64,000 nucleotides of DNA, taken from Streptomyces aurantiogriseus. GTDB taxonomy: Bacteria > Actinomycetota > Actinomycetes > Streptomycetales > Streptomycetaceae. The stretch is from positions 1-64,000 of the forward strand of contig NZ_BMSX01000036.1 of the NCBI RefSeq assembly GCF_014649375.1. The letters run 5' to 3'. Both the position numbers and the translations under genes were made by a program. Positions 33,445 through 42,662 of this stretch are shown here, piece by piece. Under the pieces are notes generated by a model. It saw only the letters and a list, made by a program, of their open reading frames with translations, had not been told where the DNA came from and did not search any database. How positions within the stretch are numbered: position 1 is the first letter of the stretch; the number at the start of each line of letters is the position of its first letter.

Positions 33445-33588
33445 CCATGTCGCCGTCCGATCGGCAGGGCTGGAGTTTCGCGTGGTCCACGGAGCACGTG
33501 AGTTCGTCGTGTTCCTGCCGGAGGACGGGCGGCCGTTCGTGACCCGCGCTGAGCCCGCCTGACCGCTGCCGGTCGCGCCGGGGAGGCC

Positions 33589-34563
33589 TCACCAGCGCCC
33601 TGGCTCGGTCCCGGTCACCGGCTCCGACGGCTTGCCGTCCACGCCGACCGGCACCTCGCCCGCGAGCATCACCCGGTGCATGGTGCGGGGGAAGCCGAGG
33701 TGGGCGTTGTCGCTGGGGGCGAGGTGGATGGTGGCCCGGTTGTCCCAGAAGGCGATGCTGCCCGGCTCCCAGCGGAAGCGGACGGTGTACTCGGGCCGGG
33801 TGGCCTGGTCGAGGAGCATGTCCAGGATCGCCGCGCTCTCCGCGCGGGAGAGGTCGGTGATCTGCTCGACGTAGTAGCCGTTGACGTACAGCACACGCTC
33901 CCCCGTCTCCGGGTGGACGCGTACCAGCGGGTGCAGCGAGGCGACCTGATGGTCCAGCAGATGCCGGACGTACGCGTCGTCGCCCGGGCGCGGCTGGTAG
34001 CCGACGCCGAGTCGGTGCTCGGCCCGCAGTCCGTCCACGAAATCCCGTACGGGTGCGGAGAGTCCGGCGTAGGCGGCCGCCAGGTTGGACCAGGTGGTGT
34101 CGCCGCCGTAGGGCGGGACCGTCTCGGCGCGCAGAATGGTCGCGGCGGGTGGGTCGATGCGGGCGCCGTGGTCGCAGTGCCAGCCGCGCAGCAGGGTGTG
34201 GCGCCTGCGCTGGAGCCACTCGTCGTGGTCCATGCCGAACCGGCCGCCGAGTTCCAGCCGGTCGGCGGTGGTCTCGATCTCGGGGACGTCGCGCGGGGAG
34301 GCACTCCCCCGCTTGCGCAGCACGACCGGCTCGCCGAACCGCCGCGCGAACGCCACGTGTCCGGCGTGGTCGAGGCGCTGCCCGCGGAAGAACACCACCT
34401 TCCAGCGCAGCACCGCCGCCCGGATCGCGGCGACCTGGGCGTCGTCGAGGCCTTCGGCCAGGTCGACGCCCTCGATCTCGGCACCGATGTGACCGGCGAC
34501 CGGCCTCACCTCCAGCCCGGCCGCCCGCGCGGCCTCGTCCGTGCTCCGGCTGTCCGTCGTCAT
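33589..34563 (-). CDS. TauD/TfdA-family 2-oxoglutarate-dependent dioxygenase
   Basis: The 324-aa product has the Fe(II)/2-oxoglutarate facial triad: His129 and Asp131 in GWHCDHG and distal His296 in PRTMHRVM, with the 2OG-binding Arg following in the C-terminal strand. Other family marks are IRAAVLRWKVVFFRGQ, GGDTTWSNLAAAYAGLS and WEPGSIAFWDNRATIH. These enzymes typically hydroxylate taurine, alkyl sulfates or herbicide-like substrates. ATG 34563 is preferred over upstream in-frame starts because the TauD region begins close by. It is divergent from an aldo/keto reductase. Confidence 0.9.
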   Translation of the reverse strand: MTTDSRSTDEAARAAGLEVRPVAGHIGAEIEGVDLAEGLDDAQVAAIRAAVLRWKVVFFRGQRLDHAGHVAFARRFGEPVVLRKRGSASPRDVPEIETTADRLELGGRFGMDHDEWLQRRRHTLLRGWHCDHGARIDPPAATILRAETVPPYGGDTTWSNLAAAYAGLSAPVRDFVDGLRAEHRLGVGYQPRPGDDAYVRHLLDHQVASLHPLVRVHPETGERVLYVNGYYVEQITDLSRAESAAILDMLLDQATRPEYTVRFRWEPGSIAFWDNRATIHLAPSDNAHLGFPRTMHRVMLAGEVPVGVDGKPSEPVTGTEPGRW

Positions 34564-34694
34564 GCGCGCTCCGATCGTCGTGGAGGTACGGCCCGTTGCC
34601 GCCCGCTGGCTTCCTCCCCCACCCTTCCGGTTGATCAATCCTCGTCCCGTCCTGGAGGCTGGAAAGGACGACACAGTCGAGGGAAGGTCCGACG

Positions 34695-35525
34695 GTGATC
34701 AACATCCCGGTGCACACGCTCAACGACGGAACGAAGCTCCCGGCCCTCGGTCTCGGCACCTGGCCGATGGACGACGCGCAGGCGGAGGCGGCGGTGACGG
34801 GGGCGCTCGCCCTGGGCTACCGCCTGATCGACACGGCGACGAACTACCGCAACGAGACGGGCGTGGGCCGCGGCGTGGCCCGCTCGGGCGTGCCGCGCGA
34901 GGAGATCGTGGTCACCACGAAGCTCCCCGGCCGCCACCACGGCTACGACGAGACCCTCGCCTCCTTCGAGGAGTCCCGCCGCCGCCTCGGCCTCGACCAC
35001 GTGGACCTGTACCTGATCCACTGGCCGCTCCCCCGCGTCGACAAGTACGTCGGCTCCTGGCGCGCCATGATCAAGCTCCGCGAGGACGGCCTGGTCCGCT
35101 CGATCGGTGTCTCCAACTTCACCGCCGAGCACATCGAGCGCCTGGAGAAGGAGACCGGCGTCCTGCCCTCCGTCAACCAGATCGAGCTGCACCCCCTCTT
35201 CCCGCAGAACGACCTGCGGGCCTTCCACGAGGCCAAGGGCATCGTCACGGAGAGCTGGAGCCCGCTCGGCCGCGGCTCGGCCCTCCTGGAGGACCCGGCC
35301 GTCGTCACGATCGCCGAGGCCCACGGCGTGACCCCCGCCCAGGTCGTCCTGCGCTGGCACATCCAGCTCGGAGCACTCCCCATCCCGAAGTCGTCGAGTT
35401 CCGAGCGCCGGCGCGCCAATCTGGACGTCTTCGGCTTCGAGCTGGGCCCGGCACAGATGGGGGTGATCGCGGAGCGGGCGCACGAGCGGCTGGGCGGGGA
35501 TCCGGAGGTGCACGAGGAGTTCTGA
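34695..35525 (+). CDS. aldo/keto reductase
   Basis: The product is a 276-aa AKR5-type TIM-barrel oxidoreductase. Motifs include LPALGLGTWPM, GYRLIDTATNYRNETGVG (Asp, Tyr), the catalytic Lys in VTTKL, His in LYLIHWP, VNQIELHPLF and the NADP-binding region IPKSSSSERRRANLDVF. The catalytic tetrad Asp-Tyr-Lys-His is intact. It should reduce aldehydes or 2,5-diketo-type sugars with NADPH in the cytosol. GTG 34695 has an AAGG-containing site. Confidence 0.92.
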   Translation: MINIPVHTLNDGTKLPALGLGTWPMDDAQAEAAVTGALALGYRLIDTATNYRNETGVGRGVARSGVPREEIVVTTKLPGRHHGYDETLASFEESRRRLGLDHVDLYLIHWPLPRVDKYVGSWRAMIKLREDGLVRSIGVSNFTAEHIERLEKETGVLPSVNQIELHPLFPQNDLRAFHEAKGIVTESWSPLGRGSALLEDPAVVTIAEAHGVTPAQVVLRWHIQLGALPIPKSSSSERRRANLDVFGFELGPAQMGVIAERAHERLGGDPEVHEEF

Positions 35526-35621
35526 GGCGGCGCCGGGGGTCTCCGTGATCGTCTGCCGGCCCGCGGCCCGCGTTCCGCGCGCCGCGGGCCGGGTACCCGG
35601 AGTGCTCGGAAGGAGGGGCAC

Positions 35622-36203
35622 ATGGGTGAGCAGGAGCGGCTGCGGGACTATCGCGGCAAGCGCGACTTCCGTCGGACCGGGGAGCCGGCGGGAGAGCGGG
35701 CGGCGGGTGGTGAAGAGCCGCGGTTCGTCGTGCAGATTCATGATGCGAGCACGTTGCACTTCGACTTCCGGTTGCAGGTGGGCGACGTGCTGAAGTCGTG
35801 GTCGATTCCGAAGGGGCCCTCCGCGCGGCCGAAGGACAAGCGGCTGGCCGTCCCCACGGAGGACCATCCGCTGGAGTACGAGGAGTTCGAGGGGATCATC
35901 CCGGAGGGCGAGTACGGGGGCGGGACCGTCATCGTGTGGGACCACGGGACGTATGAGCCGCTGAGTCACGACGCGAAGGGGCGCGCCGTCGGGTTCGAGG
36001 AGTCACTCCGGCAGGGGCACGCGTCGTTCCGGCTGCACGGGTCGAAACTGCGCGGGACGTATGCCCTCACCCGGTTCCGCGGTGAGGACTCCTGGCTGCT
36101 GGTGAAGGCGGGCGGCGGGCGCGGGCACGGTACACCCGACCCGCGCCGGGCGCGTTCGGTGCGGACCGGGCGGACGCTCGCCCAGGTGGCCGCCGGGGAG
36201 TGA
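35622..36203 (+). CDS. stand-alone LigD-type 3'-phosphoesterase domain protein
   Basis: This 193-aa protein is the DNA 3'-phosphoesterase (PE) domain found in bacterial LigD. Conserved marks are FVVQIHDASTLHFDFRLQ (His and Asp for Mn binding), LKSWSIPKGPS, DHPLEYEEFEGIIPEGEYGG and LHGSKLRGTYALTRF. It trims 3' ends during non-homologous end joining. Here it is a separate gene, followed within 6 bp by a truncated ligase and with a full DNA ligase 18 kb away. The ATG follows AAGGAGG. Confidence 0.93.
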   Translation: MGEQERLRDYRGKRDFRRTGEPAGERAAGGEEPRFVVQIHDASTLHFDFRLQVGDVLKSWSIPKGPSARPKDKRLAVPTEDHPLEYEEFEGIIPEGEYGGGTVIVWDHGTYEPLSHDAKGRAVGFEESLRQGHASFRLHGSKLRGTYALTRFRGEDSWLLVKAGGGRGHGTPDPRRARSVRTGRTLAQVAAGE

Positions 36204-36209
36204 GCGGCG

Positions 36210-36407
36210 GTGACCGGGCTGCTCGCCTCACTGACCGGCGAGGAGCGCCGGCTGTGGCGGGACGCGCGGCCCGGGCGGGAGCCGGCGGCCCGGCCGATGC
36301 AGGCCACGCTGAGCGACCGGCGGGACTTCGCCGGCGGATGGGTCTTCGCGCGGACGTCATGGACGGGGTTTGTTGTCGTTCGTTGTCCCATGACGAACGC
36401 CCGATGA
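36210..36407 (+). pseudogene. truncated N-terminus of an ATP-dependent DNA ligase
   Basis: A 65-codon frame starts with GTG six bases after the PE gene. LLASLTGEERRLWRD and then PMQATLSDRRDFAGGWVFAR resemble the start of LigD-type ligase domains (PMLATL...DRRDF...WVFERK). The sequence loses similarity right where the catalytic Lys-containing KxDG motif should follow, and then reads unrelated codons to the stop. This is a remnant of a former PE-ligase pair. Confidence 0.6.
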
Positions 36408-36436
36408 GGGCCCTACGGGTCCCCAACCGGCGCGGT

Positions 36437-37228
36437 TCAGGTCAGGGTCTGGGCGGCGTACAGGGCACCGAGGGCGGTGGCGAGGGTGCCGAGCAGGAGC
36501 CGTAGGGCGCGTTCGGGCAGGCGGGGTTGGAGGCGGGCGCCGAGGTAGCCGCCGAGCAGGCCGCCGGTGCCGCAGGCGAGGCCGAGCCACCAGTCGGGGG
36601 CGACGTCTCCGGTGCTCGCGAGTGCCAGCAGCGTGTAGGCGGCGGCGCCGGCGAGGGAGGTGGCGAAGGTGGCGGCGAGCGCGGCCGGGGCGACACGGGC
36701 GACGGGCAGACCGCGCCCGACGAGGACGGGGCCGAGCAGGGAGCCACCGCCGATGCCGTAGATGCCGCCGACGACGCCGACCGCCAGGGCGAGGCCGGTG
36801 AGGGTGCGTGGGGACAACTCGCCTGCGGGTGACCGGTGATGGCGGGCCGGGGTGAGGGCGCGCAGGGACAGCCACAGTCCGAGCGGGAGGAGCAGGGTGG
36901 CGATCAGGAGCCGGAAGACGTTTGGGCCGGGGAGGGCGAAGACGCGGACGGCGGCGCCGAGGACGACCCCGGGCAGTGTGCCCAGCACCAGCCGTCGGGC
37001 AAGGTCGCCGCGCAGGGCGCCGTCGTGGCGGTAGCGCCACAGGGCGCCGGGTCCGGCGACGACGTTGAACAGCAGGTTCGTCGGGGTGACCGCGGGGTTG
37101 GGCACGCCGAGGACACTCAGCTGGACCGGGAGCAGGAACACCGCGCCGGACACGCCGACCGGGGCGGTCACCATCGCGATCAGCAGCCCGGCGACCAGCC
37201 CTCCCGGCACCGTCCAGTCCACCGTCAC
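36437..37228 (-). CDS. TauE/SafE-family sulfite/anion exporter-like membrane protein
   Basis: This is a 263-aa integral membrane protein with about 7-8 hydrophobic segments. It has the two-repeat TauE/SafE layout: NPAVTPTNLLFNVVAGPGALWRY in the first half and GIYGIGGGSLLGPVLVGRGLP in the second. Members move sulfite, sulfonates or related anions outward; the substrate is not determined. The GTG at 37228 gives a complete first helix. A TauD-type dioxygenase lies 2 kb away, but it is not co-oriented as an operon. Confidence 0.85.
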   Translation of the reverse strand: MTVDWTVPGGLVAGLLIAMVTAPVGVSGAVFLLPVQLSVLGVPNPAVTPTNLLFNVVAGPGALWRYRHDGALRGDLARRLVLGTLPGVVLGAAVRVFALPGPNVFRLLIATLLLPLGLWLSLRALTPARHHRSPAGELSPRTLTGLALAVGVVGGIYGIGGGSLLGPVLVGRGLPVARVAPAALAATFATSLAGAAAYTLLALASTGDVAPDWWLGLACGTGGLLGGYLGARLQPRLPERALRLLLGTLATALGALYAAQTLT

Positions 37229-37353
37229 CCCAGCCCGTCGTTCGCCCGGTCAGTATCAGCGCCCCGAAGGTCAGTGAGGTGACCTGCAATGAGATGTTCA
37301 CGATCGGCTGGGCATGGGCGATGACCGGATCCCGTGACTGAACAACGTAGGGA

Positions 37354-37387
37354 GCGCTCTGGTTGCCCCACTGGCCAACCAGAGCGC
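37354..37387 (-). terminator. hairpin downstream of GAPDH
   Basis: Perfect 12-bp arms at 37354-37365 and 37376-37387 enclose a 10-nt loop. It follows the GAPDH gene on the minus strand. Confidence 0.85.
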
Positions 37388-37445
37388 CCGAAGGAAGTGC
37401 CGGCCGGCGCGGTCGCCGGAGGCGGGGTACCGCCCCGGCGTCCGG

Positions 37446-38444
37446 TCAGCGGGTGGCGAGGAACTCGAGCGTGTCGATCACGCGGTTCGAGAAACCCCAC
37501 TCGTTGTCGTACCACGCGACCACCTTGACGTGGCGGCCGTCGACGCGGGTGAGGGCCGAGTCGAAGATCGACGAGGCGGGATTGCCCACGATGTCGGACG
37601 ACACGAGCGGGTCCTCCGAGTACTCGAGGATGCCGGCGAGCGGCCCCTCCGCCGCGGCGCGGTACGCCGCCAGCACGTCGTCGCGCGTCACGTCGCGGGC
37701 GACGGTCGTGTTGAGTTCGACGATCGAGCCCACCGGCACCGGTACGCGGATCGAGTCGCCCGACAGCTTGCCGTCGAGGTTCGGCAGCACCAGGCCGATC
37801 GCCTTGGCGGCGCCGGTCGTGGTCGGCACGATGTTGACGCCGGCGGCCCGGGCGCGACGGGCGTCGCGGTGCGGACCGTCCTGCAGGTTCTGCTCCTGCG
37901 TGTAGGCGTGCACCGTCGTCATGAACCCGTGCTCGATACCGGCGAGTTCGTCGAGGACCGCGGCCAGCGGCGCGAGCGCGTTGGTGGTGCAGGAGGCGTT
38001 CGAGACGATCGTGTGCAGGTCCGGGTCGTAGGCATCGGTGTTGACCCCGAACGCGAGCGTGACGTCGGCGCCGTCCGACGGCGCGCTGACGAGTACCTTC
38101 TTCGCGCCCGCGTCGAGGTGGGCGCGGGCGGCCTTCGCCGAGGTGAAGCGGCCGGTGGCTTCCAGGACGATGTCGACGCCGAGTTCGGCCCACGGCAGCT
38201 GCGCCGGTTCGCGCTCGGCCAGCACCGTGATCCGACGGCCGTCGACGACGAGGGCGTCCCCGTCGACGGTCACCGGGCGCCCGAGCCGGCCGGCCGTGCT
38301 GTCGTAGGCGAGCAGCCGGGCGAGAGTGGCGGGCTCCGTCAGATCGTTGACGGCGACGATCTCGAGGGTGCTGTCGCGCTCCAGCAGTGCGCGCAGCACA
38401 TTGCGTCCGATGCGGCCGAATCCGTTGATGGCGATGCGAGTCAT
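37446..38444 (-). CDS. gap: glyceraldehyde-3-phosphate dehydrogenase
   Basis: The 332-aa type I GAPDH has the NAD-binding NGFGRIGRNVLR, catalytic Cys152 in SNASCTTN, HAYTQEQN and the conserved WYDNEWGFSNR. It converts glyceraldehyde 3-phosphate to 1,3-bisphosphoglycerate. It is not beside pgk/tpi and is preceded on the same strand by a GlxA-type regulator, so it is probably an extra paralogue. Pentalenolactone-insensitive GAPDHs are known as such paralogues in Streptomyces; whether this one is resistant cannot be told. ATG follows GAAGGGA. Confidence 0.95.
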   Translation of the reverse strand: MTRIAINGFGRIGRNVLRALLERDSTLEIVAVNDLTEPATLARLLAYDSTAGRLGRPVTVDGDALVVDGRRITVLAEREPAQLPWAELGVDIVLEATGRFTSAKAARAHLDAGAKKVLVSAPSDGADVTLAFGVNTDAYDPDLHTIVSNASCTTNALAPLAAVLDELAGIEHGFMTTVHAYTQEQNLQDGPHRDARRARAAGVNIVPTTTGAAKAIGLVLPNLDGKLSGDSIRVPVPVGSIVELNTTVARDVTRDDVLAAYRAAAEGPLAGILEYSEDPLVSSDIVGNPASSIFDSALTRVDGRHVKVVAWYDNEWGFSNRVIDTLEFLATR

Positions 38445-38499
38445 GAGTGATGTCCCTTCCCTTCCACATCAGGCTCGCCCGCGGCTCGCGCCGCTGACA

Positions 38500-38536
38500 G
38501 TGGCGGGATCGCCACGGTTCAAAAGGATCCCGCCAC
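38500..38536 (-). terminator. hairpin between GlxA-type regulator and GAPDH
   Basis: Eleven-base perfect arms (38500-38510 and 38526-38536) with a 15-nt loop follow the regulator stop. They suggest the GAPDH gene has its own promoter. Confidence 0.65.
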
Positions 38537-38551
38537 GCCGTGCCGGGCGGG

Positions 38552-39508
38552 TTACTCGCCCCGGGTGAAGGTGCGCCGGTACTCGCTCGGTGTGGTGCCG
38601 AGGATGCGCTGGAAGTGCAGGCGCAGGTTCGCGCCGGTGCCGAGCCCGACGTCGGCGGCGATCTGCTCGACGCTGCGCTGCGAGCGCTCGAGCAGTTCGC
38701 GGGCCAGGTCGATGCGGGCGCGCATCACCCACTGCATCGGCGTGTAGCCGGTCTCCTCGACGAAGCGCCGGGAGAACGTGCGCGGCGAGACCCCCGCCTG
38801 CCGCGCCAGTATGTCGAGGGTGAGGGGCTCGCCGAGCCGGTGCAGCGCCCACTCGCGGGTGGCGCCGAAGCGCTCGCCGAGCGGCTCGGGGACGCTGCGC
38901 GGTACGTACTGGGCCTGACCGCCGCTGCGGTAGGGGGCCGCAACCAGACGCCGGGCCGCGTGGTTGGACGCGGCCACTCCGAGGTCGCCGCGCAGGATGT
39001 GCAGGCACAGGTCGATGCCGGAGGCGGCGCCGGCCGAGGTGAGCACGCTGCCCTCGTCGACGAACAGCACGTTCTCGTCGACCTGGACGAGCGGATGCCT
39101 GGCCACGAGTGCCCGCGTGTAGTGCCAGTGCGTCGTGGCGCGCCTGCCGTCGAGCAGGCCCGTGGCGGCGAGCGCGAAGGCGCCCGTCGAGATGGCGGCG
39201 AGCCGCGCGCCCCGGTCGTGGGCGGCGATCAGTGCCTCGACGACGGCCTGCGGCGGGTCGTCGCGGTCCGGGAACCGGTAGCCGGGGACGAAGACGATGT
39301 CGGCCCACGCAAGCGCGTCGAGGCCGTGGGCGACGTAGTAGGCGAGGCCATCGCCGCCGGTCACGAGACCGGGTGTCGCCCCGCACACCCGCACCTCGTA
39401 CGGCATGCTCGCGCGGGTCGTGAAAACCTGCGCGGGAATTCCGACATCGAGCGGCTTCGCACCCTCGAGCACAAGGACGGCGACGCGATGCAGGCGGGAG
39501 GCTGGCAC
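38552..39508 (-). CDS. GlxA-family regulator (DJ-1/PfpI plus AraC HTH)
   Basis: This is a 318-aa protein with an N-terminal DJ-1/PfpI-like domain (VAVLVLEGAKPLDVGIPAQV, ISTGAFALAATGLLDGRRAT) and a C-terminal AraC double HTH (LDILARQAGVSPRTFSRRF and VEQIAADVGLGTGANLRLHF). The nucleophile Cys of true DJ-1 enzymes is replaced in the elbow AAISTGAFAL, so it is a sensor domain. It stops with the rare TAA. GAPDH lies 107 bp downstream and is the obvious candidate target. Confidence 0.9.
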   Translation of the reverse strand: MPASRLHRVAVLVLEGAKPLDVGIPAQVFTTRASMPYEVRVCGATPGLVTGGDGLAYYVAHGLDALAWADIVFVPGYRFPDRDDPPQAVVEALIAAHDRGARLAAISTGAFALAATGLLDGRRATTHWHYTRALVARHPLVQVDENVLFVDEGSVLTSAGAASGIDLCLHILRGDLGVAASNHAARRLVAAPYRSGGQAQYVPRSVPEPLGERFGATREWALHRLGEPLTLDILARQAGVSPRTFSRRFVEETGYTPMQWVMRARIDLARELLERSQRSVEQIAADVGLGTGANLRLHFQRILGTTPSEYRRTFTRGE

Positions 39509-39757
39509 AGGAAGAGGTTACGTGGGGCGTGACTTCGAGACGCCCACTGCGCGGACCGGGCAGACGACACACGCGCCGGGCTGTCTTCCCCATTGCAGTC
39601 CCCCGCCCGTCCCACCCTTCGCCCGCCTCCAGCCGGTCCGGGTCGGGCGGCCTCGGCCGTTCGTCGGTGACGCTGCGCAGGGACTCGTCCACGATCGCGC
39701 GTCCCTCCTCGTCGACCTTGAGCCCGCTGCGTGGCCGCGCAGACCGAGTCGCGGCTG

Positions 39758-40555
39758 TCACGGACGCGGGGAACGGCTCACCCGGATCTTCGACTGGCCG
39801 TGCGGAAGCTGTTCCCAGTCCTCCATCAAGCGTGCGTACAGGCCGTGCTTGCGGGCGAGGGAGAGGAGGGTCTCGGTGCGGTAGTAGAAGTCCTCGCGCA
39901 GTACCTGGTGTTCGGTGCCCTCGGTGCGGTCGAAGGTGAAGTCGAAGAACCCCTTGTCGGTGAGGACGCGTCCGACGTGGGCGAGGCACTCCTCGATGAC
40001 ATGCGGCGGGGAGTGGGAGAAGACGCTGTGCGCGTGGACGACGTCGAAGTGGTCGCTGGGCAGGAAGTCCAGGGTGAGGTCGCCGGTGAGGGTCAGGTGC
40101 GGCAGTTTGTGCTGGAGCCGGCGCTCGGTGAGGGTCTGCTTGGCGGCGATGAGGATGTCGGGCGATATGTCGATGCCGTAGTAGTTGCCGGGGTCGAGGT
40201 GGTCGATGAAGCGCCAGCCGCCGCGCAGGTTGCCGCAGCCGATGTCGAGCATGCGGTGTTCGGGGCGCAGCCCGTGCTCGACGAGGTAGTCGAACTGCAT
40301 CTGCCCGAGCGCCAGCCAGCGGTCGTGGTTGCGGCTGCCGACGGCGGCCTCCGGGTCGCGGCGGGTGTCCGAGGCCATCACGGCCCGGTAGTAGCCGACG
40401 TGGTCGGGGTGCCTGAACCTCAGCCAGGCGTCCCTCCCGGCGCGGCGGAGGTACGGGGCGACGCGGCCGGGATGGCGCAGGGCGTAGCCGACCTTGTGGG
40501 TGAGGGTGGAGCGGTTGCGCTCCTCCTTCTTCGAGGACTTCGTGTGCCGGACCAT
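39758..40555 (-). CDS. SAM-dependent methyltransferase, class I
   Basis: The product is 265 aa. Motif I is MLDIGCGNLRGGWRF, motif II YYGIDISPDILIAA, then DFLPSDHFDVVHAHSVFSHSP, the typical ordered Rossmann methyltransferase fold. The N-terminal 50 residues are basic with HKVGYALRHPGRVAPYLRRAG, perhaps for binding a substrate or membrane. The ATG at 40555 follows GGAGG. It resembles enzymes acting on small molecules, though the substrate is unknown. Long extensions of this frame toward 42355 are not real. Its neighbour on the other strand is the LRV protein. Confidence 0.9.
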   Translation of the reverse strand: MVRHTKSSKKEERNRSTLTHKVGYALRHPGRVAPYLRRAGRDAWLRFRHPDHVGYYRAVMASDTRRDPEAAVGSRNHDRWLALGQMQFDYLVEHGLRPEHRMLDIGCGNLRGGWRFIDHLDPGNYYGIDISPDILIAAKQTLTERRLQHKLPHLTLTGDLTLDFLPSDHFDVVHAHSVFSHSPPHVIEECLAHVGRVLTDKGFFDFTFDRTEGTEHQVLREDFYYRTETLLSLARKHGLYARLMEDWEQLPHGQSKIRVSRSPRP

Positions 40556-40747
40556 GGCGGTGACCTCCGTACGGGGACGATCCCCCGATGTGGGAGAAGC
40601 CTCTGACCGTCTCCCTCCCACGGCACCACTGCTCGCGCCCTCCCACCAGCCCACCGGCCCGTCCGGGTGGGACCGGCCGTGTGGCCGCGCCCTTCTTGCC
40701 GGAGCGAGCGGCGAAGGCCCCCGGGAGGACCGGGCGCAGGGGGCCAC

Positions 40748-40753
40748 TACGTT
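40748..40753 (+). promoter_or_regulatory. -10 box of a probable leaderless promoter
   Basis: TACGTT ends exactly 6 nt before the ATG at 40760. No Shine-Dalgarno sequence is present. Confidence 0.5.
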
Positions 40754-40759
40754 GAGCAC

Positions 40760-42118
40760 ATGACGAGCCTCAACCATCCGCGACTGTCCGGCCTGGGGCG
40801 GAACCCGGCAGCTCCTCAGGATGTCCTGGTGCGCCTGGCCGCACACGCGGCCGGCCGGCACGGGATCCTGCGTCGCGGGCGGCTGGCGGACGCCGTTGTC
40901 GAGGTTCTGTTGACGCATGGCGACGACATCACGGCGGTGAGCCTTCGCGGGGACCGGATCTCCCCGGCGATGCGCCGCCGGATAGCCGAACATCCCGATC
41001 CGGCGATCCGCGATGCGTACGTGGACTTCGTCCGCTACACCGTGGACCGCGCGGTGACGATCGGCATCGACAGCCTGGAGGAGGCCTACGGTCAGCCTCG
41101 GAGGGTACTCGCCGGGTCGCCCGATCCGAGGCTGCGGGCCGCGGTCGCGCGCGCCTGGTACGACCGGCCGGTCGCGGTGCAGGTGGGACTGCTGACCGAC
41201 TCGGATCCGTCGGTCCGTGCAGCCGCCACCGAGCACGCGCAACCGGGTGTCCCGCCGGAATGGAGGGACCGTTGTCTCGCCGACCCGGCCATGCGGGTCA
41301 ACGTGGCGCGCTACGTCCCGCTCACGTCGGACCAGTTCGCACAGCTCATGCGCACCGAGGACGAGAAGGTCATCAAGGCTGTCGCCGGGAACCCGCACCT
41401 GTCCGCCGACATGGTCGCCCGCCTCCTGGACATCGACGACCCGGCCGTGCGCGTCGCGGTGGCGCAGAGCCGCCACGTCGACACCGAAACCCGGAACCGG
41501 CTGTACGCGCTGGTCGAAGCCGAACGCGCGGCCGGAAGCATCGCGGCCGATGTGGCGTTGAACTGGAACTTCGCCGAGCCCGGCTGGCTGCGTGAAGTGC
41601 CCCTCGACGAGCGATTGACCTACCTGGACTGCTCGTACCCGATATTTCGGCGCGTACTGGCCTCCTGCCCCGATCTGCCCGAGGAGGCATGGCGTCGGCT
41701 GGACGACGACCCGGAGCTCAGCGTCCGCTGCGCCGCCGCCCGCCGGCCGGACGCACCACCGGAAGTCCTGGAGCGGCTGGTACGCGCCCACGGCGACGTG
41801 TCCAACATCCGACCGCCGCTCGTCGAGCACCCCAACTTCCCCCGTCACACGCTGCCCACGTTCGTCGACGAACCGAGCCCGCACGTGCGCTACGTCGCCC
41901 TGCAGGACCCGGAACTGCCCGTGACAGCCCTGGAGCGACTCGCCGCCGCTGCGGAGCCCTTCCTGCGCGGTGGGGTCGCCCGTCACCCCAACATCACGGA
42001 CGCACTGCTGGAGCAACTCCTGTCGGACCCGGCCCCCGAGGTCGCCGACGAGGCCGCTGCCAACCCCGCGCTGCGGCCCACCCGGATGTACCGAATTCTC
42101 ACCGAGGCCGGCTTGTGA
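40760..42118 (+). CDS. LRV/HEAT-like repeat protein
   Basis: This 452-aa protein is composed of helical repeats of about 20-30 residues. Examples are LLTDSDPSVRAAATEHAQP, VAGNPHLSADMVARLLDID and DDPELSVRCAAARRPDAPPE. The pattern is that of leucine-rich-repeat-variant/HEAT-like solenoids, which form protein-binding scaffolds. No catalytic motif, signal peptide or membrane segment is seen, so a cytosolic scaffold or regulatory role is inferred. The ATG at 40760 fits a leaderless start; the upstream extension to 40667 is not repeat-like. It appears monocistronic. Confidence 0.85.
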   Translation: MTSLNHPRLSGLGRNPAAPQDVLVRLAAHAAGRHGILRRGRLADAVVEVLLTHGDDITAVSLRGDRISPAMRRRIAEHPDPAIRDAYVDFVRYTVDRAVTIGIDSLEEAYGQPRRVLAGSPDPRLRAAVARAWYDRPVAVQVGLLTDSDPSVRAAATEHAQPGVPPEWRDRCLADPAMRVNVARYVPLTSDQFAQLMRTEDEKVIKAVAGNPHLSADMVARLLDIDDPAVRVAVAQSRHVDTETRNRLYALVEAERAAGSIAADVALNWNFAEPGWLREVPLDERLTYLDCSYPIFRRVLASCPDLPEEAWRRLDDDPELSVRCAAARRPDAPPEVLERLVRAHGDVSNIRPPLVEHPNFPRHTLPTFVDEPSPHVRYVALQDPELPVTALERLAAAAEPFLRGGVARHPNITDALLEQLLSDPAPEVADEAAANPALRPTRMYRILTEAGL

Positions 42119-42215
42119 CAGGCTCGGCGGATCCTGAATCTGGCCCCAACTCCCCTTCCTTGCCTCTAGGTTCAATGTGGCACGTCCCAGTCGTGAGCTC
42201 CCGTCAGGAGGCCCC

Positions 42216-42653
42216 ATGCGCATCCCGTTCCGCGTCGCCCTCACCGGCGTGGTCGCCGCCGCCACCGTCCTCGTCGGTCCGACCACCGCGCACGCGACGC
42301 CGCCCGGGCCCGGGGTCAGCGGCCGGGTCATCGCCCGGACCACCGTGGGGGACACCGACTACGTCCTGCGGGAGCTGACCGTTCCGCCCGGTCAGGCGAC
42401 CGGCTGGCACTACCACGACGGGCCGGTGTACGCCGTCGTCCGGCAGGGCACGCTCACCCACTTCGACTCGACGTGCGCCTCCGACGGCGTCTATCCGAAG
42501 GGCGGCACCATCCAGGAGCCCGCCGGGCCCGGCTATGTGCACCTCGGCCGCAACCTCGGCGACACCCCGCTCGTCCTCGACGTGCTGTACGTGCTGCCGC
42601 ACGGCGCGCCGTTCTCCCAGGACGCGCCGAACCCGGGCTGCCCGTTCGAGTGA
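42216..42653 (+). CDS. secreted cupin-domain protein
   Basis: This encodes 145 aa. The signal peptide is MRIPFRVALTGVVAAATVLV with cleavage near AHA-TPP. The rest is a cupin: TVPPGQATGWHYHDGPVYAV carries the HxH motif of metal-binding cupins, and GPGYVHLGRNLGDTPLVLDV is the second strand motif. It could bind a metal or small ligand outside the cell. ATG 42216 is preceded by CAGGAGG. The next gene is convergent. Confidence 0.88.
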   Translation: MRIPFRVALTGVVAAATVLVGPTTAHATPPGPGVSGRVIARTTVGDTDYVLRELTVPPGQATGWHYHDGPVYAVVRQGTLTHFDSTCASDGVYPKGGTIQEPAGPGYVHLGRNLGDTPLVLDVLYVLPHGAPFSQDAPNPGCPFE

Positions 42654-42662
42654 GGCGGGTGA

